Of a stretch of DNA of 64,000 nt, positions 1 through 9,941 are shown one piece after another; position 1 is the first letter of the stretch, and every line of letters starts with the position of its first letter. The notes beneath the pieces were generated by a model. It ran no database searches and was not told the DNA's origin. It was given only the letters and a program-made list of their open reading frames with translations. The stretch is from contig NZ_JAURWA010000136.1 in NCBI RefSeq assembly GCF_030655195.1, positions 1 through 64,000 of the forward strand, given 5' to 3'. Source of the stretch: Patulibacter sp. GTDB taxonomy: Bacteria; Actinomycetota; Thermoleophilia; Solirubrobacterales; Solirubrobacteraceae. The translations under genes were made by a program, and so were the position numbers.

Positions 1-1
1 C

Positions 2-103
2 GAGCCGGGCGCCGCGGACCTCGAGCGCGCCGCGCGGCTGTCGCTCCGCGTCGGGACGGCCGGCGCCCTGCTCTGTGCCGCGGTCGCGGTCCTCCGTCGA
101 TGA
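2..103 (+). CDS. cobD: Adenosylcobinamide-phosphate synthase CobD/CbiB, C-terminal fragment (cut by window edge)
   Basis: Open frame from window edge reads EPGAADLERAARLSLRVGTAGALLCAAVAVLRR*, resembling CbiB/CobD C-termini; immediately upstream of cobQ. Confidence 0.6.
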   Translation, partial: EPGAADLERAARLSLRVGTAGALLCAAVAVLRR

Positions 104-207
104 GCGTGCGGGTCGCCGCACGGGTGCGGGTCCCGTCGGCCGCCGTGGTCTCCTCCGCCGGGCCTGCGGTCCACGGCTGAGCGGCCCGGTCCGTCAGGAT
201 CCGCTCG

Positions 208-1850
208 TGGCCGTCCCGCGCACCCGCCCTGCCGATCCGTCGGCGCCCGCCGGGGCGCTGCTCGTCGCGGGCACCACGTCGGACGCCGGCAAGTCGCTGA
301 TCACCGCGGGGATCTGCCGGTGGCTGCACCGCGAGGGCGTCTCCGTCGCCCCGTTCAAGGCGCAGAACATGGCCCTGAACGCCGCGGTCACGCCCGACGG
401 CCTGGAGCTCGGGCGCGCCCAGGCGGTGCAGGCCGCCGCCTGCGGGATCGAGCCCGAGGCGATCATGAACCCGGTCCTGCTGAAGCCCACGGGCGAGCGG
501 ATGAGCCAGGTCGTGCTGCTCGGGCGGCCCCACGGCACCGCCGGCGCCCGCGACTACCGGCGGCTGCGCGACGACCTGCGCTCGGCGGTCCTCGACAGCC
601 TCGCGACGCTGCGGGGGCGGTTCGACGCGGTGATCTGCGAGGGCGCCGGGTCGCCCGCCGAGATCAACCTGCGGGCCGGCGACTTCGTGAACATGGGCCT
701 CGCCCGCGACGCCGGGCTGCCGACGATCGTCGTCGGCGACATCGACCGCGGCGGCGTGCTCGCGGCGCACTACGGCACGATCGCGCTGCTCGAGCCCGCC
801 GACCAGGCGCACGTCTGCGGCATGGTCATCAACAAGTTCCGCGGCGACCCCTCGCTCCTGGACCCCGGCGTGACGGCGTTGCAGGAGATGACCGGGCGGC
901 CCGTGCTCGGCGTCGTGCCGTGGGCGGAGGGCCTCGAGCTCGACGCGGAGGACGGCCTGGCGCTGCGCACGTTCGACCGCGGTGCCGAGACGGCGGACCC
1001 GCTGCGCGTGGCGGTGGTCGGGCTGCGCCGCATCTCGAACTTCACCGACCTCGACGCGCTGGCGATCGAGCCCGACGTCGACCTGCGCCTGACGCGCGAC
1101 CCGGACGTCCTGCGCGACGCCGACCTGGTCGTCCTGCCGGGGAGCAAGGCGACGGTCGCCGACCTCGCCGACCTGCGCGCGGCCGGGCTGGACCGCGTCC
1201 TGGCCGGCCGCGTCGCCGCCGGACGGCCCGTCCTGGGGATCTGCGGCGGGTACCAGATGCTCGGCGCCGAGATCGAGGACGACGGCGTCGAGACGGGCAC
1301 GGGCACCGTCCCGGGCCTCGGCCTGCTGCCGGTGCGCACCGCGATGCACCGCGAGAAGATCACGCGCCGCAGGACGGGCCGGCTGCTCGTCGGGGACGAC
1401 GGGGCGCTGGGCGGCGACGAGGCGCTGGAGGCCGGCGGCGCGCCGGTGACCCGCGGACGCGCCGTGGCCGCCGGCGGCTACGAGATCCGCCACGGCCGCG
1501 TCGTCCGGCGCGGCGGCGCGCCGCTCCTGGTCGGCGACCCGGTGCCCGCCGCCGCGGACGAGGCCCCGCCGGCCGACGAGGGCTGCGTGCAGGGCGTCGT
1601 CGCCGGGACCTCGTGGCACGGCCTGCTCGAGCACGACGAGGCACGGCACGTCCTGCTGGCCTGGGCCGCCGGCCTGCGCGGCCGACCGTTCGCCCCGGGG
1701 CCGGCCCGCTTCGCCGAGGTCCGCGAGCGGCGCTACGACGTGCTGGGCGACCTGGTCGCGGAGCACCTCGACACCGGCGCGTTGCTGCGGATGCTCGAGC
1801 ACGGCGTCACGCCGGGCCTGCCGACGCTCGCCTGCGGGCCGCTGGCCTGA
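208..1850 (+). CDS. cobQ: Cobyric acid synthase CobQ
   Basis: LLVAGTTSDAGKSLITAGICRWL, FKAQNMALNAAVTPDG, ICGGYQMLG (catalytic Cys) and GTSWHGLLEHD (His); GTG start near 208 preferred over the 75 ORF start. Confidence 0.93.
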
Positions 1851-1966
1851 ACCGAGGCGCCCAGACCGCCCCGGGGCGACCACGACGCGCCCGCCTCGGA
1901 GACGCGGGCGCGCCCCACCCCCGGCCTCCTGGGCGACCGCGACCCACCCCGACCTCCGGGACGGGA

Positions 1967-3457
1967 TCAGCGGGCCGCGCCGACCCCCGTGGTGCGCCCC
2001 TCCGCGTCGCACCCCTCGGGGTCGTCGTCGCCGGCCTCGGGCCGCCCGTCGTGCGGCGTCGGTCCGCCCTCGTCCGGGTCGGGGCCGCCCGCGTCGCTGC
2101 CCCCGCCTGCGCCGTCGCCCTCGCGGGAGTCGTCCTCCGGGGTCACGACGACCTCGCCCGCCTCGCACGCCGCCCGGTCCAGCCACCGGCGGGCCGGGTC
2201 CCCCGCGAGGCCGTGGACGACGATCGAGGTGACCGTCAGCGCGACCACGGTCCACAGCACGAGCGCCGCCTCCTCCTCCGGCAGCGCGCCGGAGGTCACG
2301 ATCACGCTGGCGTAGAACAACGACCCGACGCCGCGGACGCCGAAGAACGAGACGAACGCCCGGTCGCGCAGCAGCATCCCCGATCCCAGGGTCGCCAGCA
2401 TGCCGGCCGCCGGGCGGATCACGAAGACCACCAGCAGCACGAGTCCCCAACCCGCGACGCCCGGGGTGCCGAGGCCGTCGACGGTCAGCATCGAGGCGGC
2501 GAACAGCACGACCGCGAGCTCGCCGAGGCGCTCGAAGACCGACGCCCCGCGGTGCGTGCCGGCCTGCATCTCGTGGTCGCGCTCGTAGCGGCGGAACGCG
2601 ATGCCGGCGACGAACGCGGCGATGAAGCCGTAGGCGTCGATCAGCTCGGTCAACCCGTAGACGCCGAGCACGACGCCCACGCCGACCCACGCGTCGAAGT
2701 ACTCCTTCATGTAGCCGCGGTCCCGGGCCTCGCGGACCACGCGGGCGGCGACCCGGCCGAGCAGCGCGCCGGCGGCCACGCCCGCGAGGATCGCCCAGAG
2801 CACGTCGGAGGCCAGCCACGTCAGGACGTTCCCGTCGTCGCCGCCGTGGGCGATCATGATCCCCGCGAGCACGAACGGATACGCCAGGCCGTCGTTGAAG
2901 CCGGCCTCGGCGGTCAGGGCGAAGCTCGTGTCGCGCTCGTCGGGCTCCCCGGGAGGCCCGATGCCGAGGTCGCCGGCGAGGACCGGGTCGGTGGGCGCCA
3001 CGGCGCCGCCGAGCATCAGCGCCGCCCCCAGCGACAGGCCCATCGCGCCCCAGCCGAAGAGCGCGACGACGCCGATGGTCAGCGGCATCGCGATGATCAG
3101 GAGCCGCAGCGCGTGGCGCCACGCCGCCCAGGTCAGCGACCGGTCCACCGCCATCCCGGTCCCGAAGAGGGCGATGATCGCCACCACCTCCGTCAGGTGC
3201 TCGAGGACGGACGCGTCCTCGATCGGGTCGAACGGCGAGCCGCCGAGGACCGGGATCGCCGCGGCGGCCAGGCCGCCGAGCAACAGGTAGACCATCGCCG
3301 AGGTGAAGGTCCGCCCGCCCTGGTTGCTCAGCGCGATCGTGGCGATCAGGAGCCCCGCGCCCGCCAGGACGAAGACGAGCACCTCGGCGTGACTGCCGGG
3401 GTGGAACCCCGGGTCGGCGGCCAGGAGCGGCCGGAGGATGGGGAACACGTCGAGCAC
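1967..3457 (-). CDS. NhaP-type cation:proton antiporter
   Basis: Multi-TM protein with LGGAVAPTDPVLAGDL and ALTAEAGFNDGLAYPFV motifs; GTG start near 3457; the longer ORF extension is antisense to the NadE-like gene. Confidence 0.85.
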   Translation of the reverse strand: MLDVFPILRPLLAADPGFHPGSHAEVLVFVLAGAGLLIATIALSNQGGRTFTSAMVYLLLGGLAAAAIPVLGGSPFDPIEDASVLEHLTEVVAIIALFGTGMAVDRSLTWAAWRHALRLLIIAMPLTIGVVALFGWGAMGLSLGAALMLGGAVAPTDPVLAGDLGIGPPGEPDERDTSFALTAEAGFNDGLAYPFVLAGIMIAHGGDDGNVLTWLASDVLWAILAGVAAGALLGRVAARVVREARDRGYMKEYFDAWVGVGVVLGVYGLTELIDAYGFIAAFVAGIAFRRYERDHEMQAGTHRGASVFERLGELAVVLFAASMLTVDGLGTPGVAGWGLVLLVVFVIRPAAGMLATLGSGMLLRDRAFVSFFGVRGVGSLFYASVIVTSGALPEEEAALVLWTVVALTVTSIVVHGLAGDPARRWLDRAACEAGEVVVTPEDDSREGDGAGGGSDAGGPDPDEGGPTPHDGRPEAGDDDPEGCDAEGRTTGVGAAR

Positions 3458-3652
3458 CGTCGCGATCTCTACCCGGGCCCTCCGGGACGTACGCCGCCGT
3501 TGCGCACACTCCGGACGGTCGGCGGGCGGTGGGTCGGGTGACCCGACGAGCGCCGGGCGGCGCACGCGGAGCGCGGGCGGCCCCGGCTGCCGTCGGCGCT
3601 CCGAACGCGCCCGGGACGGCGTCCGGGGGCCCCGTCCCGTACGGTCGCAGGG

Positions 3653-5461
3653 GTGAGCGCGCTCCGCCTCGGACTCCTCCAGTTCCACCCCGTCGTCGGC
3701 GACATCCAGGGCAACCGCGACCGGATCGCGGCGATGCTCCAGGAGGCCGCCGGACGCGGCGCCGAGCTCGCGATCTGCGGCGAGCTGGCCCTCTGCGGCT
3801 ACCCGCCGCAGAGCCTGATCGTCGACGAGGGCATGCTGCGCGAGGCCCAGCACGCCCTGGAGTCGCTGGCCGACGGGCTGCCGCCGGGGCTCGTCGCGCT
3901 GATCGGCGCCCCGCACCCGACCTCGGACCTGCGCGGCGTCCAGAACGCCGCGGCCGTGCTGACCCGCGGCCAGGTCGCCGGCTGGGCCGACAAGCAGCAC
4001 CTGCCGACGTACGCCGCGTTCGACGAGGGCCGCTACTTCGTGCCGGCCCACCACTCGTTCGTCGCCGAGCTGCCCGAGGCGCGGGTCGGCGTGATGATCT
4101 GCGCGGACCTGTGGGAGCCCGAGCCCTCCGCCGCCTGCGCCGCCGCCGGGGTCGACCTGCTCGTCGCACTGAACGCGTCGCCGTACTCGCCGGGGATGCA
4201 GCGCCGCCGGGAGGCCACGACGATCGCCCGCGCGCTCGAGCACACCGTCCCCGTGGCCTACGTCAACCTCGTCGGCGGGCAGGACGGCCTCGTCTTCGAC
4301 GGCGGTTCGCACCTGACCGACCACGCCGGGGCCGTCGTCGCCCGCGGCCCCGCGCTCGAGGAGGCCGTCGTGATCTGCGACGTCGACCTCTCGTGGTCGC
4401 GGCGCTCGGCCCGCTCGGAGCCCCACCGCCGGGCCTCCCAGCGCCCCGCCCCGGGCCCGGTCCACGTCCTGCCGGTGCAGACGGGTGCCGATCCGCGCGT
4501 GACCCCGTCGACGGACGCGCGGCCCGCCGACGGCGTCGCGCCGTGGCCCGGACCCGAGGACCACCGCTGGCGCGCGGTGCGGACCGCCCTGACGGACTTC
4601 ACCGCCGGCCTGCGCATCGACCGCGTCCTCGTCGGGCTCGACGGCACCCTCGGCGCCGGCCTGACCGCCCTGGCCGCCGCCGAGGCGCTCGGCCACGAGC
4701 GCGTGGTCCTCGTCGACGCGCTGCCGGAGTCCGTGGCCCCCGACGACGACCGCCGCGCCTGGACGGCCGCGGTCGTCGCGGCCGGCGGCTGGCCCTCCGC
4801 CGTCGGCGCCGCCGGACCCGACGACGGCATGCCGATCGCCCTGCCGCTCGTCCACGTCGCCGCGCCCGACCCCGGGGCCGAGCCGGGCGACCACAGCGCC
4901 GACGCGCTGCCGCTCGAGCAGGTCGTCCCCGACGAGGATCCCGCCGTCCGCCTGATCGCCAGCCGGACGACGCTGCTGGGCCTCGAGCTCGCCGCGGACG
5001 CCCACGAGGCGCTGCTGCTCTCCTCCGCGGACCGCACGATGCGCGCGCTGGGCGGCGGCTGGCCGCACGAGCTCGCGGGCGGGTTCGCACCGATCGGCGA
5101 CCTGACCCGCGGCTGGCTCGTCCGGATCGCCCGCTGGATCGGCGACCGCGAGGACGGGGCGCTCGTGGCGCCGGAGAGCGTCCTGGCCCACGCCGCCGAG
5201 ACCATCGGTGGCCCCGACCCCCTGCACGAGCCGTGCGCGACGCTCGACCGCGTCGTCGAGGGCTACATCGACGCCAACCACCCCACCGAGGTGATCGTCG
5301 AGCGCGAGGGCCTGCCGACCGAGATGGTGCTCGCGCTGGCGGACCGGATCGACCGCGCCGAGCTGCGTCGCCGCTCCCAGCCGATCGCGCCGCGGATGTC
5401 CGGCCGCGCGCTGTCCGACGACCGCCGGATCCCGGTCGTCTGGCGCCGCGGCTGGCCGTAG
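3653..5461 (+). CDS. NAD+ synthetase-like protein: nitrilase domain plus degenerate synthetase domain
   Basis: N-terminal nitrilase fold with CGELALCGYPP, DKQHLPTYAAFDEGRYF, MICADLW; C-terminal region alignable with NadE (ELAGGFAPIGDLTRGWLVRIARW) but lacking the SGGxDS P-loop. Confidence 0.82.
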   Translation: MSALRLGLLQFHPVVGDIQGNRDRIAAMLQEAAGRGAELAICGELALCGYPPQSLIVDEGMLREAQHALESLADGLPPGLVALIGAPHPTSDLRGVQNAAAVLTRGQVAGWADKQHLPTYAAFDEGRYFVPAHHSFVAELPEARVGVMICADLWEPEPSAACAAAGVDLLVALNASPYSPGMQRRREATTIARALEHTVPVAYVNLVGGQDGLVFDGGSHLTDHAGAVVARGPALEEAVVICDVDLSWSRRSARSEPHRRASQRPAPGPVHVLPVQTGADPRVTPSTDARPADGVAPWPGPEDHRWRAVRTALTDFTAGLRIDRVLVGLDGTLGAGLTALAAAEALGHERVVLVDALPESVAPDDDRRAWTAAVVAAGGWPSAVGAAGPDDGMPIALPLVHVAAPDPGAEPGDHSADALPLEQVVPDEDPAVRLIASRTTLLGLELAADAHEALLLSSADRTMRALGGGWPHELAGGFAPIGDLTRGWLVRIARWIGDREDGALVAPESVLAHAAETIGGPDPLHEPCATLDRVVEGYIDANHPTEVIVEREGLPTEMVLALADRIDRAELRRRSQPIAPRMSGRALSDDRRIPVVWRRGWP

Positions 5462-5544
5462 GCCTCCACGGCGCGCGACGGGCGACCGGCCACCGGGCGG
5501 ATCCGGCGGTCGTCGCGGTCCTCGTCGCCGGATAGGCTCGGGCG

Positions 5545-5763
5545 ATGGGCAAGAACTCCAAGCTCCCGCCCGGCTTCGGTCAGCACGACTACGGCCCCAA
5601 GGGCATGGGCCAGCACGTCCTGTTCTGGGTCGGGGTCATCGTCTGCTTCGTCGTCATCGGCACCGGGATGCGCGACGACAACGTCCTGCTGATCGCCATC
5701 GGGGTCGTCCTCGCGCTGCTCTTCGCCCGGCAGGTCAAGGAGTGGTACACGCCCCGGAGCTGA
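5545..5763 (+). CDS. Small membrane protein of unknown function
   Basis: 72 aa with two hydrophobic stretches. Confidence 0.55.
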   Translation: MGKNSKLPPGFGQHDYGPKGMGQHVLFWVGVIVCFVVIGTGMRDDNVLLIAIGVVLALLFARQVKEWYTPRS

Positions 5764-5819
5764 ACGGAAGGAGCGCCCGCGCGCCACGGCCGACCGGCGC
5801 ATCAGGCATCCTCGTCCCG

Positions 5820-7160
5820 ATGCGCGCACTGATCGCCGGGGCCGGAGAGGTCGGCTGGTACCTCGCCGGGCGGCTCGCGCGGGAGGGCCACGAGGTCGAG
5901 GTGCTCGACCTGGACCGCGAGCTCCTGCTGCACCGCTCGCGCGCCGGGCTCGACGTCCGCGTCGAGCGGGCCGACGCCGCGTCGCCGAAGGACCTGCTCG
6001 AGCAGCGCGCCGGCGGGGCCGACCTGTTCGTCGCCGTGACCTCGATCGACGCGATCAACCTCGTCGCCTGCCTGCACGCCAAGGCGCAGGGCGCCACCCG
6101 GACGATGGCCCGCGTCCGCGACGCCGACTACTACCCCGCCGGTGAGGACACCGCCCAGGGCACGCTGGGGATCGACGTCCTCGTCTCCCCCGAGCTCGCC
6201 GCCGTCGGCGACATCGAGTCCGCCCTGCGGGTGCGCGGCGCCGTGCGCGTGGAGCGCTTCGCCGACGGGGCGCTCGCCATCGCCGAGTGCATGGTGACCG
6301 AGAACTCGCCGGCCGCCCGCCGGGCCGTCGTCACCCGCCCCCACGCGACGCACTCGAAGATCGGTGCGCTCCTGCGCGACGGCCGCGTCCACCTGGCCAA
6401 CAAGGACACCACGCCGCTGCCCGGCGACCACGTCGTCCTCGCCGTCGGCCGCGACGAGCTGAAGGAGGCGTGCCGCGAGATCGACCCGGTCGCGCGCAAC
6501 GTGCACCGCGTCGCGATCTTCGGCGCCGGCCAGATCGGCGTCGCGCTCGCCGCCCGCCTGGCGCACCTGGGCCGCGAGGTCGTCGTCCTGGAGCCCGACG
6601 AGCGCCGCGCCCGCGACGCCGCCGAGGTGCTGGAGGACCGCTCGATCGAGGTCCTCTGGGAGGAGGGCGCCTCCGAGGCCGCGCTGCGCGAGGCCGGCGT
6701 CGACACCTGCGACGCGTTCGTCTCCTGCGCCGACGACGACCGCGCCACCCTGCTGGCCTGCACCCACGCGGACCGCCTCGACATCGGCCTCGTCCTCGCC
6801 GTCCTGTCGCGCGAGGAGTTCGCCCCGCTGGCCGAGGCCCTGGGCGTCGACGGGATCATCGCGCCGCGCCTGGCGGCCGCCGAGCGCATCCTGCGGACCT
6901 CGCGCGGCACCGGCGCCCGCAAGAGCACGCTGATCGTCGACGGCCTGGAGGCGCTCGAGTACCGGATGGCTCCCGGCAACCCGCTGTGCGGCAGGCCGAT
7001 CGCCGCGTCGCTGCCCCACGACACCGCGCTCACCGCCGTCGTCCGTGACGGCAAGGTGCGGTTCCCCAGCGAGATCGACCGCTACGAGCAGGGCGACATC
7101 GCGCTCGTGCTGGCCACCGGCAACGGCGCGCAGAAGCTCGGGGCGGTGCTGGACCGTTGA
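5820..7160 (+). CDS. trkA: Trk-type potassium transport regulatory protein TrkA
   Basis: MRALIAGAGEVGWYLAGRLAREGHEVEVLD plus a second Rossmann/RCK repeat (VAIFGAGQIGVALAARLA). Confidence 0.92.
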   Translation: MRALIAGAGEVGWYLAGRLAREGHEVEVLDLDRELLLHRSRAGLDVRVERADAASPKDLLEQRAGGADLFVAVTSIDAINLVACLHAKAQGATRTMARVRDADYYPAGEDTAQGTLGIDVLVSPELAAVGDIESALRVRGAVRVERFADGALAIAECMVTENSPAARRAVVTRPHATHSKIGALLRDGRVHLANKDTTPLPGDHVVLAVGRDELKEACREIDPVARNVHRVAIFGAGQIGVALAARLAHLGREVVVLEPDERRARDAAEVLEDRSIEVLWEEGASEAALREAGVDTCDAFVSCADDDRATLLACTHADRLDIGLVLAVLSREEFAPLAEALGVDGIIAPRLAAAERILRTSRGTGARKSTLIVDGLEALEYRMAPGNPLCGRPIAASLPHDTALTAVVRDGKVRFPSEIDRYEQGDIALVLATGNGAQKLGAVLDR

Positions 7161-8671
7161 ACGACGTCACCGCCGACGCCCGCCGGATCCGCTGGCGGAT
7201 CCGACGCCCCGGCCGGCCACGGATCGGCGCCCGCATCGGGCCCCTGACCCGCCGGGCCCTGACCGCCGGGGCGATCGCCCTGGCCGTCGCCGGGCTGGTC
7301 TGCACGATCGCCGCGGCGGTCTCCGACGGCCGGGCGGTCGGGGCGTTCGCCGCGTCCACCGCGGCCGCGACGATCCTGGCGCTGCTGATGCGCCAGACCT
7401 GGATCGGCCGGACGATGCCGTCGCCGACCGGTCGCGACGGGCTGATGGCCGCCGGCCTGACGTGGGTGGCCGCCAGCCTCTTCGCGGCGATCCCGCTCTT
7501 CCTGTCGGGCTCGTTCCCCCGGATCGCCGACGCGATCTTCGAGGGCACCTCGGGCATCACCACGACCGGCGCCACCGCGCTGGTCGAGGTCGACGGGCAG
7601 CCCAACGCCGTCCTCCTCTGGCGCTCGCTGACCCACTGGATCGGCGGCATCGGCATCGTCGTCCTGCTCGTGGCGATCGCCCCGGCGGCCGGTGGCGCCG
7701 CGCGTCGCGTGCTGCTCGGCGAGACCAGCCGGGCGCAGGAGGAGACCGTCGCGCCGCAGATGCGCGACACCGCCCGCATCACGGCGCTGATCTACCTGAC
7801 GGTCACCGGCATCGCGCTCGTGGCGCTGCTGCTCGTGGGCCTGTCCCCGTGGGACGCCGTCAACCACGCGATGTCCGTCGCCTCGACGGGCGGGTTCTCC
7901 ACCCGCACCGCGTCCGCCGGGGGCTTCCAGTCCACGTCGGTCGAGGTGGCCCTGACCGTCCTGATGCTCGCCTCGGGCGTCTCGTACGTCATCTGGTGGC
8001 GGCTGGTGACCGGGCGGGGCCTGGGGATCCACACCGTCGAGCTGCGCTCCTACGTCCTCTTCGTGATCGGCATCGGCGTGCTGCTGGCCGTCGGCGCGCG
8101 GGGCAGCGAGGCACCGGGCAACGTCTTCGACGGCATCTTCACCGCCGCGTCGATCACGACCGGCACGGGCTTCACGACCGCCGACCCGGACCTGTGGGGC
8201 GAGGAGGCCCGGTTGCTCGTGCTGCTGGCCACCGCCTCCGGCGCGATGGTCGGATCGACGACCGGGGGCTTCAAGGTCCGCCGCTGGCTGACGATCTTCG
8301 GCGGCATCCGGGCCGAGATCCAGCGCCAGATCGCCCCACAGCGGATCGTCGTCGTGCGGATCGGTCGCAAGCCGGTCACCGACGACGCGGTCCGCGCGGC
8401 GTTCGGCTTCATGGCCGTCGCGTTCGTCGCGCTCGTCCTCGGCACCGCCCTCCTGGCCGGCTGCGGGTTCGACCTGCTCTCCGCGTTCTCCGGCTCGCTG
8501 GCGTGCCTCTTCAACGTCGGCCCCGCGCTCGGGCAGCTCGGCGGCCTGGAGTCCTACTCCGAGGTGCCCGACTCCGGCCTGCTGGGTCTGAGCTTCCTCA
8601 TGCTGCTCGGCCGCCTCGAGCTGTTCACGATCCTCGCCCTGTTCACCCGCGGGCTCTGGCGGGCGCGGTAG
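7157..8671 (+). CDS. trkH: TrkH-family potassium uptake protein
   Basis: GTSGITTTGATAL, SLTHWIGGIGIVVL, ASTGGFSTR, TTGTGFTTAD, STTGGFKVRR; overlaps trkA stop. Confidence 0.92.
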   Translation: MNDVTADARRIRWRIRRPGRPRIGARIGPLTRRALTAGAIALAVAGLVCTIAAAVSDGRAVGAFAASTAAATILALLMRQTWIGRTMPSPTGRDGLMAAGLTWVAASLFAAIPLFLSGSFPRIADAIFEGTSGITTTGATALVEVDGQPNAVLLWRSLTHWIGGIGIVVLLVAIAPAAGGAARRVLLGETSRAQEETVAPQMRDTARITALIYLTVTGIALVALLLVGLSPWDAVNHAMSVASTGGFSTRTASAGGFQSTSVEVALTVLMLASGVSYVIWWRLVTGRGLGIHTVELRSYVLFVIGIGVLLAVGARGSEAPGNVFDGIFTAASITTGTGFTTADPDLWGEEARLLVLLATASGAMVGSTTGGFKVRRWLTIFGGIRAEIQRQIAPQRIVVVRIGRKPVTDDAVRAAFGFMAVAFVALVLGTALLAGCGFDLLSAFSGSLACLFNVGPALGQLGGLESYSEVPDSGLLGLSFLMLLGRLELFTILALFTRGLWRAR

Positions 8672-8677
8672 CGGCCG

Positions 8678-9718
8678 TCAGGTCGTGACGAACCGCATCG
8701 GCCGACCGTCGCCGCCCGCGTCCGCGACCTCGACGCGCCCCTGCTCGCGGAGCACCCCGAGGCCGCCGAGGACGGTGCTGACGAGCACCTGCGCGCGGCC
8801 GGCGGGCGCGTCGGGCCAGACCGAGCGCGCGAGGCCCATCGCGGTGAAGGGGCCGTCGCCCGTCCGGCCCAGCAGCCGCGCCGCGGCCTCCGCCTGCCGG
8901 ACGAGATGCGCGTCGGCGACGGCCGCGGGGTCCCCGAACGGGCCGCCGTGGCCCGGGAGGACGAGGTCGAGCGGCACGGTGCGCGTGGCCCGCAGCGACG
9001 CCGCGTAGCGGAGGGTCACCGCGAGGTCGTCGACGACGGGGTCGTACGGTCGCGTGCCCTCGCCCGCGGGCAACGGGCGGTCGCGGACCGGGACCGACGC
9101 GGTCGTGCGCAGCAGGTGGTCGCCACCGAAGGCCGTCCGCCGGTCGGCGTCGACGAGGAGCACGTCCGTCTCGCTGTGCCCGGGACGGGACAGGACCTCG
9201 AGCGTGCGGTCGCGCAGCGTCACCGCCGACCCGGGCAGCAGCGGCACCGTCACGGTGCACGGGCCGCCCCCGGCGTGGAACGCGCTCCAGCCCGCGTCGT
9301 TGCCGGTCACCTCGGCCGGGGTCGCGCCGTGCCGGCGCAGCAGCTCGGCCATGAACGCGCGGTCGGCGGCGAGCTCGGCGGGCAGGTCCGCGAGGTACGG
9401 CACGAGCGGCGCGAGCGCCGCGACCTCGGCCCCGGACCGCCGGGCCAGCTCGCCCGCCAGCCCGAGGTGGTCCGTGTGCTGGTGGGTCAGGACGAGCAGC
9501 TCGAGGTCCTCGAGCCGTCGGCCGATCGCCACGAACGCCGCTTCGATCGCCTCGATCGCGCCCGGCGCGCCGATGCCGCTGTCCACCAGGGTCAGCGGGT
9601 CGTCGTCGACGAGCCACGCGTTCACGCGTCCCATCTCGTTGGCGGCGGGGAGCGAGACGCGATGCACGCCCGTGCCGCTCAGGCGGTCGGCCGGGCGGTC
9701 GTCGGAGGGGCCGACCAT
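8678..9718 (-). CDS. MBL-fold metallo-hydrolase
   Basis: LVLTHQHTDHLGLAGELARR (HxHxDH) and downstream GHSETD/LPGHGGP; start codon uncertain (up to 9766). Confidence 0.85.
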   Translation of the reverse strand: MVGPSDDRPADRLSGTGVHRVSLPAANEMGRVNAWLVDDDPLTLVDSGIGAPGAIEAIEAAFVAIGRRLEDLELLVLTHQHTDHLGLAGELARRSGAEVAALAPLVPYLADLPAELAADRAFMAELLRRHGATPAEVTGNDAGWSAFHAGGGPCTVTVPLLPGSAVTLRDRTLEVLSRPGHSETDVLLVDADRRTAFGGDHLLRTTASVPVRDRPLPAGEGTRPYDPVVDDLAVTLRYAASLRATRTVPLDLVLPGHGGPFGDPAAVADAHLVRQAEAAARLLGRTGDGPFTAMGLARSVWPDAPAGRAQVLVSTVLGGLGVLREQGRVEVADAGGDGRPMRFVTT

Positions 9719-9818
9719 CGCGTCCCAGTGTCCCATGCGCCGCGGCCGGGGGCCCGGCCGTCGCACCCGCCCGGAACGTCCCAGCCTCCTCCTGCCACCG
9801 GTGTCCGGGGGCTGATCC

Positions 9819-9878
9819 TCACCGTCTCCTCACGCCGGGTGAGGACGCCGTGAGGGGGCCGTGAGAGCTCTCTGAGGA
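9819..9878. promoter_or_regulatory. 11-bp-phased CTCAC/GTGAG half-site array
   Basis: CTCAC at 9819 and 9830; GTGAGG at 9840 and 9851; GTGAGA at 9862; CTGAGG at 9873. Confidence 0.6.
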
Positions 9879-9941
9879 GGGCGCTCCGATCGGGTCCCGG
9901 CGTGGAACGCTCGGCCCACCCCCAACCCCCGAGGAGTCCCG

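Noticed and set aside
320-3541. 1073-aa plus-strand ORF
   Set aside because: Out-of-frame across cobQ and antisense to the antiporter; Arg/Pro/Ala-rich shadow ORF.
3458-5281. N-terminal extension of the antiporter ORF
   Set aside because: Antisense to the NadE-like gene; recognisable antiporter sequence begins only near 3457.
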